Assembly: GCA_947586185.1 (NCBI GenBank) | Contig: CANPXN010000022.1 | Span: 1 to 44,010, forward strand | Source of the DNA: an uncultured Clostridia bacterium | GTDB taxonomy: Bacteria; Bacillota; Clostridia; Oscillospirales; Ruminococcaceae | Direction: 5' to 3' | Length of the DNA stretch: 44,010 nucleotides | Shown here: one piece after another, positions 22,592-30,360 of the stretch | Layout of the letters: every line of letters begins with the position of its first letter | How positions within the stretch are numbered: position 1 is the stretch's first letter | Position numbers and translations under genes: made by a program | The notes under the pieces: generated by a model | Seen by the model: only the letters and a program-made list of their open reading frames with translations | What the model was told of the DNA's origin: nothing | Databases searched by the model: none

Positions 22592-23014
22592 ATGGGCAGA
22601 CCTTCGGATTATAAAACAAAACAAAAGGAACAGATACTCTCCTTTATCAAAAGCAAAAAGGATGTTCATGTAACCGCTTCCGACATAGTTATGTTTTTAA
22701 GCCGTGAAAATACCCCTGTGGGAACTGCAACGGTATACAGATATTTAGACAAGCTTGTGAGTCAGGGTGTTATAAGAAAGTATACGATGGATGAAAAAAT
22801 GAGTGCATGCTATCAGTATATCGGGGACGCTGAAAAATGCCGTGAACATTTTCACCTTAAATGTATTGACTGCGGCGCTTTGATCCATATTGACTGCGAT
22901 TATATGAAATCTCTTAATGCCCATATCTTAGAGCATCATGGCTTTAAGGTGGACAATTCCAGAACAGTATTATACGGAAGGTGCAGCGATTGTGAAGAAA
23001 AAAAGAATAATTAA
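22592..23014 (+). CDS. zur: Fur-family metal regulator, probably Zur
   Basis: A 140-residue Fur-family repressor: an N-terminal winged helix with HVTASDIVMFLSRENTPVGTATVYRYLDKLV (about 25-57), a hinge and a dimerisation domain with HFHLKCIDCG and a closing CSDC. The two CxxC pairs hold the structural zinc. It is assigned to Zur, not Fur or PerR, because the next two genes encode a zinc ABC transporter. The transporter's lipoprotein gene starts inside its last codons (22992), which indicates translational coupling. Confidence 0.8.
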   Translation: MGRPSDYKTKQKEQILSFIKSKKDVHVTASDIVMFLSRENTPVGTATVYRYLDKLVSQGVIRKYTMDEKMSACYQYIGDAEKCREHFHLKCIDCGALIHIDCDYMKSLNAHILEHHGFKVDNSRTVLYGRCSDCEEKKNN

Positions 23015-23924
23015 AATCATAGTGTCCACCTTTATTTCAGCTGCTATGGTAATAATGCCCGGATGTACAAGCTCTGAAACTGCAAAAACGGATTTCAGTA
23101 TAATAACGACTATCTTTCCTCAATATGACTTTGCAAGAAAAATTGCCGGCGATACCGCTGACGTAACTCTGCTGCTGACTCCCGGATCTGAAAGTCACAG
23201 CTATGAGCCTACGCCAAAGGATATTGCAAGAATCCAGAAGGCTGATCTGTTTATATATAACGGCGGAGAATCAGAAGTATGGGTGGATGAAATTTTAAAG
23301 TCCTCCAGCAATAAGGATATGAAGATCTTAAAGCTTATGGATTGCGTTGATCTGCTGGAAGAGGATAGCGAAGAAGATCATCACGAACACGAAACCGAAT
23401 ATGACGAGCATATATTTACATCTCTTAGAAACTCCGAAAAACTGATCGAAAATATTCAAAATGCAATGTCAGAAGTAAAGCCTGACAACTCAGAGCTTTA
23501 TAAAAGCAATGCAGATAAGTATAAAAGTGAGCTTGACAGCCTTGACAAAAAATTTACTGAAATGATAAACGGCTCAAAGCGTAGAACCGTTGTATTCGGT
23601 GACAGATTCCCTTTCAAGTATTTTGCTGAAGATTACGGACTTGAATGCTATGCGGCTTTCTCAGGATGCAGCTCAGAAACCGAAGCAAGCTCCGCTACCA
23701 TGTCAAAGCTGATAGATACGGTGAAGAATGACAGCATACCCGTTGTTTTTCATATAGAATTTTCAAGTGAGACAATTTGCAGGAAAATTTCCGACGCTAC
23801 CGGAGCGCAAATCGCTCTCCTTCACTCCTGCCACAATATCTCTAAGGATGATCTTGAAAACGGCGTTTCATATCTTGATCTCATGACTCAGAATTATAAT
23901 GAGCTGGAAAAGGCTCTTAACTAA
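22992..23924 (+). CDS. znuA: Zinc ABC transporter substrate-binding lipoprotein
   Basis: A 310-residue cluster A-I binding protein. It has a signal peptide ending in the lipobox MPGC, then TIFPQYDFARKIAGDTADVTLLLTPGSESHSYEPTPKDI, in which the first metal-ligand His lies. A His/acid-rich loop (DHHEHETEYDEH) typical of ZnuA-type zinc binders follows, then FGDRFPFKYFAEDYGLECYA. It captures Zn2+ outside the cell. The GTG at 22992 gives a normal signal peptide start VKKKR; the longer ATG frame at 22938 would bury it. It overlaps zur by 23 bases. Confidence 0.88.
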   Translation: MKKKRIIKIIVSTFISAAMVIMPGCTSSETAKTDFSIITTIFPQYDFARKIAGDTADVTLLLTPGSESHSYEPTPKDIARIQKADLFIYNGGESEVWVDEILKSSSNKDMKILKLMDCVDLLEEDSEEDHHEHETEYDEHIFTSLRNSEKLIENIQNAMSEVKPDNSELYKSNADKYKSELDSLDKKFTEMINGSKRRTVVFGDRFPFKYFAEDYGLECYAAFSGCSSETEASSATMSKLIDTVKNDSIPVVFHIEFSSETICRKISDATGAQIALLHSCHNISKDDLENGVSYLDLMTQNYNELEKALN

Positions 23925-23940
23925 TGAAGGTGTTTAACAT

Positions 23941-24786
23941 ATGCTGGAAAACTTAAAGCTGATGATGACTCCGGAATTTATAAAATATATACTTGTACCG
24001 GCGTTGATCGGTGGTGCAGCAGTAACTCTTTGCTCCGCACTTCTTGGAGTAAGCCTTGTACTGAAACGGTATTCCATGATCGGGGACGGACTTTCCCATG
24101 TAGGCTTTGGAGCGCTGTCCGTTGCAGCGGTCATGAATTTGGCACCCCTTAAATTTGCTCTGCCTGTTGTTATCGCAGCTGCATTCATTCTTTTAAGGCT
24201 GAATGAAAACAACAAGCTCAAAGGAGATTCTGCAATTGCAGTTTTTTCGACTACAGCCCTTGCAATAGGAATACTGGTTTCTTCAAAAGCCGGACTTACA
24301 AATGATGTAAGCCATTATATGTTCGGAAGCATTCTGGCTATGGACAAGGACGATGTTATATTAAGTGTTATCCTGTCTGTGATAGTACTTGCTGCATTTC
24401 TGCTTTTTTACAATAAAATATTCGCTGTTACCTTTGATGAAAACTTTTCAAGGGCAACCGGAACAAATGTAAGTCTTTACAATATGCTTATAGCCCTGTT
24501 GACAGCTGTTACAGTAGTTCTGGGAATGATGATGATGGGCGCTCTGCTTATTTCAAGCCTTATAATATTTCCTGCTATAACGTCAATGCGGCTGTGCAAA
24601 AGCTTTAAAGGCGTAATAATAAGCTCCGGGGTAATATCCATAATATGTTTCTTTACAGGAATATTTATTTCACTGCTTCTTGACAGCGCTCCCGGCGCAA
24701 GCATAGTAGTGGTCAATGCAGTAGTATATGCGATCTCATCAGCTATCGGAGCCTTTAAAAACAGAATACATTGCTCCACTAATTAA
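23941..24786 (+). CDS. znuB: Zinc ABC transporter permease
   Basis: A 281-residue ABC-3 family permease with about eight membrane helices. The family block GVSLVLKRYSMIGDGLSHVGFGALS (about residues 36-60) is intact, as is the C-terminal MMGALLISSLIIFPA. It starts 16 bases after znuA with AAGGTG upstream. The ATPase gene that normally lies between the binding protein and permease (znuC) is missing, so an ATPase must be supplied from elsewhere. No sign of a deletion scar was seen. Confidence 0.9.
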   Translation: MLENLKLMMTPEFIKYILVPALIGGAAVTLCSALLGVSLVLKRYSMIGDGLSHVGFGALSVAAVMNLAPLKFALPVVIAAAFILLRLNENNKLKGDSAIAVFSTTALAIGILVSSKAGLTNDVSHYMFGSILAMDKDDVILSVILSVIVLAAFLLFYNKIFAVTFDENFSRATGTNVSLYNMLIALLTAVTVVLGMMMMGALLISSLIIFPAITSMRLCKSFKGVIISSGVISIICFFTGIFISLLLDSAPGASIVVVNAVVYAISSAIGAFKNRIHCSTN

Positions 24787-24931
24787 GCCATGCCAAATTG
24801 TGCGAATAAATATTTTTTTAAAGCGCCATTTTGCGACCAACGGGAGTGCCTATGGTACTCGTTCCAAAGTTGACAACCACAAAATATAGCGAACAAATGA
24901 GGCAAGCTTCGCTTTCCTCTTCTATAGTAAA

Positions 24932-24966
24932 ACAGCCGGCATTACTGCATGCCGGCTGTTTTTTTG
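24932..24966. terminator. Bidirectional terminator, znuB operon / small minus-strand gene
   Basis: ACAGCCGGCAT pairs with ATGCCGGCTGT around a 6-base loop and is followed by TTTTTTT on the plus strand; the stop codon of the minus-strand small gene lies in the loop. Between 24787 and 24931 no gene is supported. Confidence 0.85.
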
Positions 24967-25115
24967 CTGTCAAACTCCTCAATATTCTCCCTGTAAAGAA
25001 GCTCCGACAGGTTTTGTCTTGTTGTACCCTCATAATTATACGTTATTATCTGAGGATTCACAGTTTTTGGTATATAAATTTTAGTTTTCTTTTCACAGTA
25101 TACACGTTTTGCCAT
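24942..25115 (-). CDS. 57-residue hypothetical protein
   Basis: A frame too short for a 60-codon cut-off. The ATG at 25115 follows GGAGAG at eight bases and encodes MAKRVYCEKKTKIYIPKTVN and a further 37 residues. It is basic and strand-rich at the start, with an acidic helix near the end (NLSELLYRENIEEFDS). Codon use and the ribosome site look genuine. The stop codon lies in the loop of the terminator hairpin, as in compact small genes. No family was recognised. Confidence 0.5.
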   Translation of the reverse strand: MAKRVYCEKKTKIYIPKTVNPQIITYNYEGTTRQNLSELLYRENIEEFDSKKTAGMQ

Positions 25116-25295
25116 AGCTTTATCTCTCCGTTCGATACAATTATTGTTCTTACATTATTATTATGAATTTTGTACGGGAATTTATCGCATGAAATAATTG
25201 AAAATTTTTAAGGTTAAATGTCTTCCAGTAATATATTCTACTTTTTTAACATAAGTATTACTAAGAAAAAGTTCTAAAAACAAGGAGTTATACTT

Positions 25296-26027
25296 ATGAA
25301 AAAAATCAATACAAAAATATTAAAAAGAGCTGCATGTGTAATGGCTGCTTTGGCTATAGGCGGCGGCGCTTTGTATTATTCAATCAATAAAATACAAAAG
25401 GTATCCCCTGTTTCCGCAGGTGTCCAAACGGATAAGCCTGTTATTATTCTCGATGCAGGACATGGCGGCCTTGACGGCGGATGCTCAACTGCTGACGGAG
25501 TGCCTGAAAAGGGCATCAACTTAAACATTCTCCTTTGCCTGAGGGATATGCTTATAGTGAACGGCTATGACGTTGAGGTTACAAGGGATACTGACACCTC
25601 GATACACGACAGCGGTGTTGAAGGAATAGCGAACCAAAAAAGCTCCGATATGGATAACCGCCTTGAACTGTTTAACAAATACTCAAACGCTGTGTGTATT
25701 TCAATACATCAGAATCAGTTTACCGATCCTAAATACAGCGGAGCACAAATGTTTTTCTCTGAAACAAATTCTGCAAGCAAGGATTTAGCACAGATACTTC
25801 AAAACAATTTTGTAAAGAATATTCAGCCGGATAATCAACGTGAAATAAAGCAATGCGGCAAAGAGCTTTTCCTGTGCTATTTCTGTGAAAATCCAACGGT
25901 AATGGTCGAATGCGGATTTCTTTCAAACCCTGACGAGGCAGAGCTTTTAAAAACAGAGGAATATCAGTATAAAGTAGCGTTTACAATTTTTGAATCAATA
26001 AACGAATTTATGTCCAGGAAAAAATAA
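25296..26027 (+). CDS. N-acetylmuramoyl-L-alanine amidase (CwlD-like)
   Basis: A 243-residue Amidase_3 enzyme that cuts the bond between MurNAc and the stem peptide of peptidoglycan. It has an N-terminal signal-anchor (about 10-30). The catalytic zinc ligands are His56 (DAGHGG), Glu71 (PEKGIN) and His138 (SIHQN); Glu205 (VECGFLSNPDEA) is the catalytic acid. The short size without wall-binding repeats and the general layout resemble CwlD, which makes muramic-lactam in spore cortex; that assignment is inference, though it would agree with sporulation. AAGGAG precedes the ATG. A terminator follows. Confidence 0.85.
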   Translation: MKKINTKILKRAACVMAALAIGGGALYYSINKIQKVSPVSAGVQTDKPVIILDAGHGGLDGGCSTADGVPEKGINLNILLCLRDMLIVNGYDVEVTRDTDTSIHDSGVEGIANQKSSDMDNRLELFNKYSNAVCISIHQNQFTDPKYSGAQMFFSETNSASKDLAQILQNNFVKNIQPDNQREIKQCGKELFLCYFCENPTVMVECGFLSNPDEAELLKTEEYQYKVAFTIFESINEFMSRKK

Positions 26028-26032
26028 GCCTT

Positions 26033-26064
26033 TGAGCGTCCCTTAAAAGAGACGCTCATTTTCA
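26033..26064 (+). terminator. Terminator of the amidase gene
   Basis: TGAGCGTC (26033-26040) pairs with GACGCTCA (26051-26058), followed by TTTTC. Confidence 0.75.
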
Positions 26065-26135
26065 TATACAAGCTTTTTAAAAGACTTTAAATTATACTAA
26101 ATTGCCGAAATTAGAAGACTCTGTAAAAATTTTTC

Positions 26136-26182
26136 TTGACTAATTCAAATAGCTGTGTTATACTTTAGTTAGCAATTGCTAA
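26136..26182 (+). promoter_or_regulatory. Promoter and iron-type operator of the DUF2325 gene
   Basis: TTGACT (26136-26141), 17-base spacer, TATACT (26159-26164), followed at once by the perfect palindrome TTAGCAATTGCTAA (26169-26182), which would cover the transcription start. The operator matches the boxes at 26520, 26689, 26723 and 27866. Confidence 0.75.
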
Positions 26183-26202
26183 TTCGTATGGAGGTGAAAG
26201 GA

Positions 26203-26490
26203 TTGAGCGTAGTTGTAATAGGCGGAAACGACCGTATGGCAACACGATACAAGGATATTTGCAAAGCATATAACTGTAAAGCAAAGGTGTTCACACAGAT
26301 GCCGTCTGACTTTGAAAACAAACTTGGAAATCCTGATTTGATGGTTGTATTTACAAATACCTGTTCTCACAAAATGGTAAAAAGCGTAAATCGTAAATCC
26401 CAAAAGCATGATATTCCTGTAGCAAGAGTTCACAGCGCAAGTGTATGCGCACTAAAAGGCATTCTTGAGCAGTTCTGCCAGAAGACATAA
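26203..26490 (+). CDS. DUF2325 domain protein of the iron locus
   Basis: A 95-residue protein of the DUF2325 family: VVVIGGNDRMATRYKDICK, LMVVFTNTCSHKMVKSV and VARVHSASVCAL are its conserved blocks. It has the shape of a small Rossmann-like domain with a conserved Cys (NTCSHKM). DUF2325 genes often adjoin feoA/feoB in clostridia, but the role is unknown. The TTG at 26203 is chosen because GGAGGTGAAAGG lies just before it; the in-frame ATG at 26188 overlaps this site. Confidence 0.75.
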   Translation: MSVVVIGGNDRMATRYKDICKAYNCKAKVFTQMPSDFENKLGNPDLMVVFTNTCSHKMVKSVNRKSQKHDIPVARVHSASVCALKGILEQFCQKT

Positions 26491-26517
26491 TGCGAAAGCA
26501 TTTTTATTTTTGATTTC

Positions 26518-26537
26518 TTGTTAGCTGATGCTAACTT
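26518..26537. promoter_or_regulatory. Iron-type operator box 2
   Basis: GTTAGC-TGAT-GCTAAC (26520-26535) is a perfect 16-base palindrome. A half-site-like GCTAAC lies at about 26584. It sits in the 266-base gap between DUF2325 and feoA; no gene was seen there. Confidence 0.65.
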
Positions 26538-26651
26538 GTGATAACGCATTATACTTGTGTATATATGCCAATCAGTTACTGTATGCTAACTAATTAATCT
26601 GTAAATTTTTAACGAAAATGGAAATCTGAAAAAATTATTCAGAGATATGCC

Positions 26652-26738
26652 TTGACAATCTAAAAATAAAGGAGTAATATATTTGTTAGTTAGCAGTGGC
26701 TAATCTTATTTTTTGCGCATCAGTTAGTCTTATCTAAC
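26652..26738 (+). promoter_or_regulatory. feo promoter with operator boxes 3 and 4
   Basis: TTGACA (26652-26657), 17-base spacer, TAATAT (26675-26680). GTTAGC-AGTG-GCTAAT (26689-26704) follows at the expected start point and GTTAG-N6-CTAAC (26723-26738) lies a further 34 bases along, just ahead of the feoA ribosome site. Confidence 0.75.
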
Positions 26739-26756
26739 ATCGGGAGGAGAGTGTTT

Positions 26757-26969
26757 ATGATGCCTTTAACACTGGCAAATACAGGGGAAGAAAACATGAT
26801 AAAAAAGGTAGGTGGAAGTCCTGAAACACGAAAATTTCTTGAAAGTCTTGGATTTGTTGCAGGCGGAAGCGTAACTGTCATAAGTGAAATCGGCGGTAAC
26901 GTCATCGTAAATGTCAAAGAATCAAGAGTTGCAGTTTCAAAGGAGATGGCTTGTAAAATAATAGTTTAG
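26757..26969 (+). CDS. feoA: FeoA domain protein (first copy)
   Basis: A 70-residue SH3-like protein of the FeoA family: MPLTLANTGEENMIKKVGGS, RKFLESLGFVAGGSVTVISE and ESRVAVSKEMACKIIV. FeoA is thought to assist the ferrous iron transporter FeoB at its cytoplasmic face. GGGAGG lies ten bases ahead of ATG 26757; the directly following ATG at 26760 is also possible. It starts a run of four genes ending in feoB. Confidence 0.88.
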   Translation: MMPLTLANTGEENMIKKVGGSPETRKFLESLGFVAGGSVTVISEIGGNVIVNVKESRVAVSKEMACKIIV

Positions 26970-26979
26970 GGGTGGCATA

Positions 26980-27543
26980 ATGATAAATCATATTGGAACT
27001 CAAACCATAGAAACAGAACATCTGATACTTAGAAAATTTTCTTTTGATGACTGTGACGATATGCTGAGATACTGGGTATCAGATGAGCGTGTTCAGAAGT
27101 CATACGGCGAACCAATATACGAAACGGAAGCTAAAGTAAAGCTTCTTTTAGATAAGTATATTAGCGGATATGAGCATAATAGCTGCTATAGGTGGGCTGT
27201 GATAGAAAAATCAAGGGAAAGCTGTATCGGTCAGATCGCTTTTTATTTGGTGGACAGCAATAATCATTTCGCTGAAATTGAATACTGCATCGGTGTTGAT
27301 TTTCAATGCTGCGGTTATGCAACCGAGGCAACAAAGGCAATAATACAATATGGCTTTGAAAAGGTTGGATTTCACAAAATCCAGATTTGTCACCGGTCAA
27401 ATAATCTGCCGTCTAAAAGAGTAATTGAAAAGTGCGGTTTTGTTTATGAAGGCGCTTTGAGAGATTACTTCTATATCGACGGAAAATATTACGATAGGCT
27501 TTATTATTCTATTCTCAGGAATGAATATAAATCAGAGCTTTGA
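26980..27543 (+). CDS. GNAT N-acetyltransferase (RimJ/RimL type)
   Basis: A 187-residue acetyltransferase using acetyl-CoA. Family marks are TEHLILRKFSFDDCDDM at the start, FAEIEYCIGVDFQCCGYATEA (about 94-114, with the CoA-binding QxxGYA/G turn) and RSNNLPSKRVIEKCGFVYEGALRDYF. Members acetylate ribosomal-protein N-termini or small amines; the substrate here is unknown. It lies between two feoA genes, ten bases after the first, so it is probably co-expressed under iron control. Confidence 0.85.
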   Translation: MINHIGTQTIETEHLILRKFSFDDCDDMLRYWVSDERVQKSYGEPIYETEAKVKLLLDKYISGYEHNSCYRWAVIEKSRESCIGQIAFYLVDSNNHFAEIEYCIGVDFQCCGYATEATKAIIQYGFEKVGFHKIQICHRSNNLPSKRVIEKCGFVYEGALRDYFYIDGKYYDRLYYSILRNEYKSEL

Positions 27544-27566
27544 AAAGCAATCAGGGAGGAATACAT

Positions 27567-27788
27567 ATGTCAACGCTTAAAGAAGCAAAAATCGGATCCA
27601 CTGTTACTGTAAAAAAAATCAGCGGTGAAGGTGCCGTCAAGCGCAGAATAATGGATATGGGTATAACAAAGGGTACAGAAATTTTTGTACGCAAGGTCGC
27701 ACCATTGGGCGATCCTATAGAAGTTACCGTCCGAGGCTATGAGCTTTCACTTAGAAAAGCCGATGCTGAAATGATCGAAACGGTTTAA
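27567..27788 (+). CDS. feoA: FeoA domain protein (second copy)
   Basis: A 73-residue FeoA protein: LKEAKIGSTVTVKKISGEGAVKRRIMDMGITKGTEIFVRKVAPLGDPIEVTVRGYELSLRKADAEMI, which is closer to the FeoA consensus (R.MD.GI..G..v.v.r.aPlGDPi.v.vrgy.lslR) than the first copy. GGGAGG precedes ATG 27567; the longer frame from 27540 overlaps the GNAT gene. Its stop codon TAA forms the first bases of the MITE-like insertion. Confidence 0.92.
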   Translation: MSTLKEAKIGSTVTVKKISGEGAVKRRIMDMGITKGTEIFVRKVAPLGDPIEVTVRGYELSLRKADAEMIETV

Positions 27789-27850
27789 GACAACACCGCA
27801 CAAAGCACGTCTGACGGCTTTGTGCGCAGACTTTGTGCGGTATTGCCTTA
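27786..27850. mobile_element. MITE-like palindromic element, short copy (65 bp)
   Basis: TAAGACAACACCGCACAAAG (from 27786) against CTTTGTGCGGTATTGCCTTA (to 27850) form inverted ends. The left half resembles, in reverse complement, the right end of the long copy at 11931-12182, including AAAGC.CGTC.G.CGGC in the interior. It separates feoA from feoB and supplies the feoA stop codon. Confidence 0.7.
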
Positions 27851-27861
27851 ATTTTCTGTGC

Positions 27862-27885
27862 GCAAGTTAGCCCATCCTAACTTGC
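27862..27885. promoter_or_regulatory. Iron-type operator box 5, ahead of feoB
   Basis: GCAAGTTAGCCCATCCTAAC (from 27862) continues into TTGC, giving outer arms GCAAGTTAG/CTAACTTGC; the core GTTAGC-CCAT-CCTAAC is at 27866-27881. No convincing -35/-10 pair was seen beside it. Confidence 0.6.
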
Positions 27886-27901
27886 AGAGAGGAGTATTGA
27901 A

Positions 27902-30055
27902 ATGGAAATAAGAATTGCGCTTACAGGAAATCCTAATGCAGGCAAAACTACGCTTTTCAACGCTTTAACCGGTTCCAACCAATTTGTCGGAAACTGGCCG
28001 GGCGTTACCGTTGAGAAAAAGGAGGGCAAACTGAAAGGCCGTAAGGATGTTATCATTACCGACCTTCCGGGAATTTATTCTCTCTCGCCATATACCCTTG
28101 AAGAAGTAGTTGCGAGAAATTACCTTATCGGAGAACGTCCTGACGCTATCCTGAACATTATCGACGGAACAAACCTTGAACGAAATCTTTACCTTACGAC
28201 ACAGCTTATCGAGCTTGGAATACCTGTTATCTGCGCCGTTAATATGATGGATGTTGTTCGCAAGAACGGAGATAAGATCAATACGGCTCAGCTTTCAAAG
28301 GAGCTTGGCTGTAATGTAGTTGAAATTTCCGCCCTGAAAGGAACAGGAATAAAAGAGGCGGCAGAAGCTGCGGTCAAGGCAGCACAGATTAAGGATGCGT
28401 CCGCTCCCCTTCACAGCTTCTGCGGATGTGTTGAGCATGCCATTGCTCACATTGAGGAATATGCTCTCCACAATATTCCGGAGGAGCAGCAGAGATGGTA
28501 TGCAATAAAGCTTTTTGAGCGAGATGAAAAGGTATACGAAACCCTTAACATATCCGAAGAAACAAAAGCGCACATTGAAGCAGATATCACCGCTGCCGAA
28601 AAGGAAATGGATGATGACAGTGAAAGCATAATCACCAATGAACGTTACATTTACATAGCCTCGATAATCAACGACTGTATAAAAAGGAAAAACAAGGGCG
28701 GTATGACGATCTCGGATAAGATCGACAGAATAGTTACAAACCGTTTCCTTGCTCTGCCTATATTTGCTGCTGTAATGTTTATTGTTTATTACGTTTCAGT
28801 ATCTACAGTAGGCGACTGGCTGACAGGCTGGACTAACGATACGCTTTTCGGAGATTGGATAACAAACGGAGCTAATTCACTCCTTGAAAAAATAGGCTGT
28901 GCTGACTGGCTGACAGGACTTATCGTCGATGGTATAATCGGCGGCGTAGGAGCTGTGCTTGGATTTGTTCCGCAGATGCTGGTGCTTTTTATCTTCCTTG
29001 CATTTTTGGAATCATGCGGATATATGGCAAGAATCGCTTTCGTTATGGACAGAATCTTCAGAAAGTTTGGTCTTTCGGGAAAATCCTTTATCCCTATGCT
29101 TATAGGTACAGGCTGCGGAGTACCGGGAATTATGGCAAGCAGAACCATTGAAAACGAACGTGACCGCAGAATGACGATCATGACCACTACTTTTATACCA
29201 TGCGGAGCAAAGCTGCCGATCATAGGACTTATTGCAGGAGCGCTATTTGACAATGCCGGCTGGGTAGCTACCTCGGCATACTTTATTGGCGTAGCGGCGA
29301 TAATCGTATCCGGAATCATGCTTAAAAAGACAAAGATATTTTCCGGCGATCCTGCGCCTTTCGTAATGGAGCTGCCGGCATATCATATGCCTACAGTGGG
29401 AAATGTTCTCCGTTCAATGTGGGAAAGAGGATGGTCATTTATTAAAAAGGCAGGAACGATAATTCTCATTTCTTCAGTGGTTCTTTGGTTCTTACAGAGC
29501 TTCGGCGTTGAAGGCGGCTCATTTGGAATGATCGAGGATCTGGATAATTCCATACTTGCAAAAATCGGCAGCATTATTGCGCCAATATTTGCACCTCTCG
29601 GCTGGGGTGACTGGGAAGCGGCTGTCGCTTCAGTTACAGGGCTTATCGCAAAGGAAAATGTCGTTGCAACATTTGGTACCCTCTTCCACTACAACGGAGA
29701 GCTTTCTGAAAACGGCGATGAGATCTGGAGCTTTGTGGCCTCAAGCTTTACAGCGCTTTCAGGTTTTTCATTCCTTATATTCAATCTTCTCTGCGCACCT
29801 TGCTTTGCGGCAATGGGAGCTATCAAACGTGAGATGAACAATGCTAAATGGACGGCATTTGCAATTACATATCAGTGCGTTTTTGCTTATGCGGTATCGT
29901 TTATCGTATATCAGTTCGGACTGCTTTTTACTGGCTCAGTAAATATTGTAGGAGTTATCCTTGCAGCAGCAGTTCTTTTATTTATGATCTATATGCTCGT
30001 TCGCCCATATAAAGAAAGCACAAGACTCACTTCAAATGTAAGAGTAAAGTCTTAA
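27902..30055 (+). CDS. feoB: Ferrous iron transporter FeoB
   Basis: A 717-residue Fe(II) importer: an N-terminal G domain with G1 GNPNAGKTT (9-17), switch region NWPGVTVEKKEG (31-42), G3 DLPG (54-57) and G4 NMMD (114-117); a helical GDI-like segment to about 270; then about eight membrane helices with two Gate domains and the conserved LIGTGCGVPGIMA Cys motif. GTP binding regulates the pore. GAGAGGAG precedes the ATG. The Cys-rich partner follows at 30114. Confidence 0.97.
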   Translation: MEIRIALTGNPNAGKTTLFNALTGSNQFVGNWPGVTVEKKEGKLKGRKDVIITDLPGIYSLSPYTLEEVVARNYLIGERPDAILNIIDGTNLERNLYLTTQLIELGIPVICAVNMMDVVRKNGDKINTAQLSKELGCNVVEISALKGTGIKEAAEAAVKAAQIKDASAPLHSFCGCVEHAIAHIEEYALHNIPEEQQRWYAIKLFERDEKVYETLNISEETKAHIEADITAAEKEMDDDSESIITNERYIYIASIINDCIKRKNKGGMTISDKIDRIVTNRFLALPIFAAVMFIVYYVSVSTVGDWLTGWTNDTLFGDWITNGANSLLEKIGCADWLTGLIVDGIIGGVGAVLGFVPQMLVLFIFLAFLESCGYMARIAFVMDRIFRKFGLSGKSFIPMLIGTGCGVPGIMASRTIENERDRRMTIMTTTFIPCGAKLPIIGLIAGALFDNAGWVATSAYFIGVAAIIVSGIMLKKTKIFSGDPAPFVMELPAYHMPTVGNVLRSMWERGWSFIKKAGTIILISSVVLWFLQSFGVEGGSFGMIEDLDNSILAKIGSIIAPIFAPLGWGDWEAAVASVTGLIAKENVVATFGTLFHYNGELSENGDEIWSFVASSFTALSGFSFLIFNLLCAPCFAAMGAIKREMNNAKWTAFAITYQCVFAYAVSFIVYQFGLLFTGSVNIVGVILAAAVLLFMIYMLVRPYKESTRLTSNVRVKS

Positions 30056-30113
30056 AATGTAAGTTATTCCATTGAAGTTATGGAACGATGTTTCCAAAAG
30101 GAGAGATCATTTT

Positions 30114-30269
30114 ATGACCACGATAATTATTGGTCTAATAGTTGCGGCAGTTTTATTTCTTGCTGCAAGACAAATATACAAAGATAAAAAAGCGGGAAAG
30201 TCCCTCTGCGGCGGAAAGTGCTCAGGCTGCCCAAATTGCGGAGCTTGTCACGGAGCTGACAAAAAATGA
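30114..30269 (+). CDS. FeoB-associated Cys-rich membrane protein
   Basis: A 51-residue protein with one N-terminal membrane helix (residues 3-20) and a Cys-rich end (CGGKCSGCPNCGACHG, five cysteines in about 14 residues). This matches the FeoB-associated Cys-rich family, proposed to be a Gram-positive counterpart of FeoC. GGAGAG lies ten bases ahead of ATG 30114; the longer frame from 30072 lacks a site. It completes the feo operon. Confidence 0.9.
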   Translation: MTTIIIGLIVAAVLFLAARQIYKDKKAGKSLCGGKCSGCPNCGACHGADKK

Positions 30270-30300
30270 CAACCATGCGAAAATAATTCTGAAAAATACA

Positions 30301-30346
30301 ATAACGCCTCCTATTGTTGAAGCAACAGGAGGCGTTAATTTGTTAT
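30301..30346 (+). terminator. Terminator of the feo operon
   Basis: TAACGCCTCCT (30302-30312) pairs with AGGAGGCGTTA (30327-30337), inner TGTTG/CAACA extends the stem, and ATTTGTTAT follows. Confidence 0.75.
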
Positions 30347-30360
30347 AAGCAAAGCAAAAA

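Noticed and set aside
24818-25166. Frames of 71 (-) and 111 (+) codons near the znuB terminator
   Set aside because: No ribosome sites, and both cross the strong terminator. The 57-codon minus-strand frame at 24942-25115 is the better candidate.
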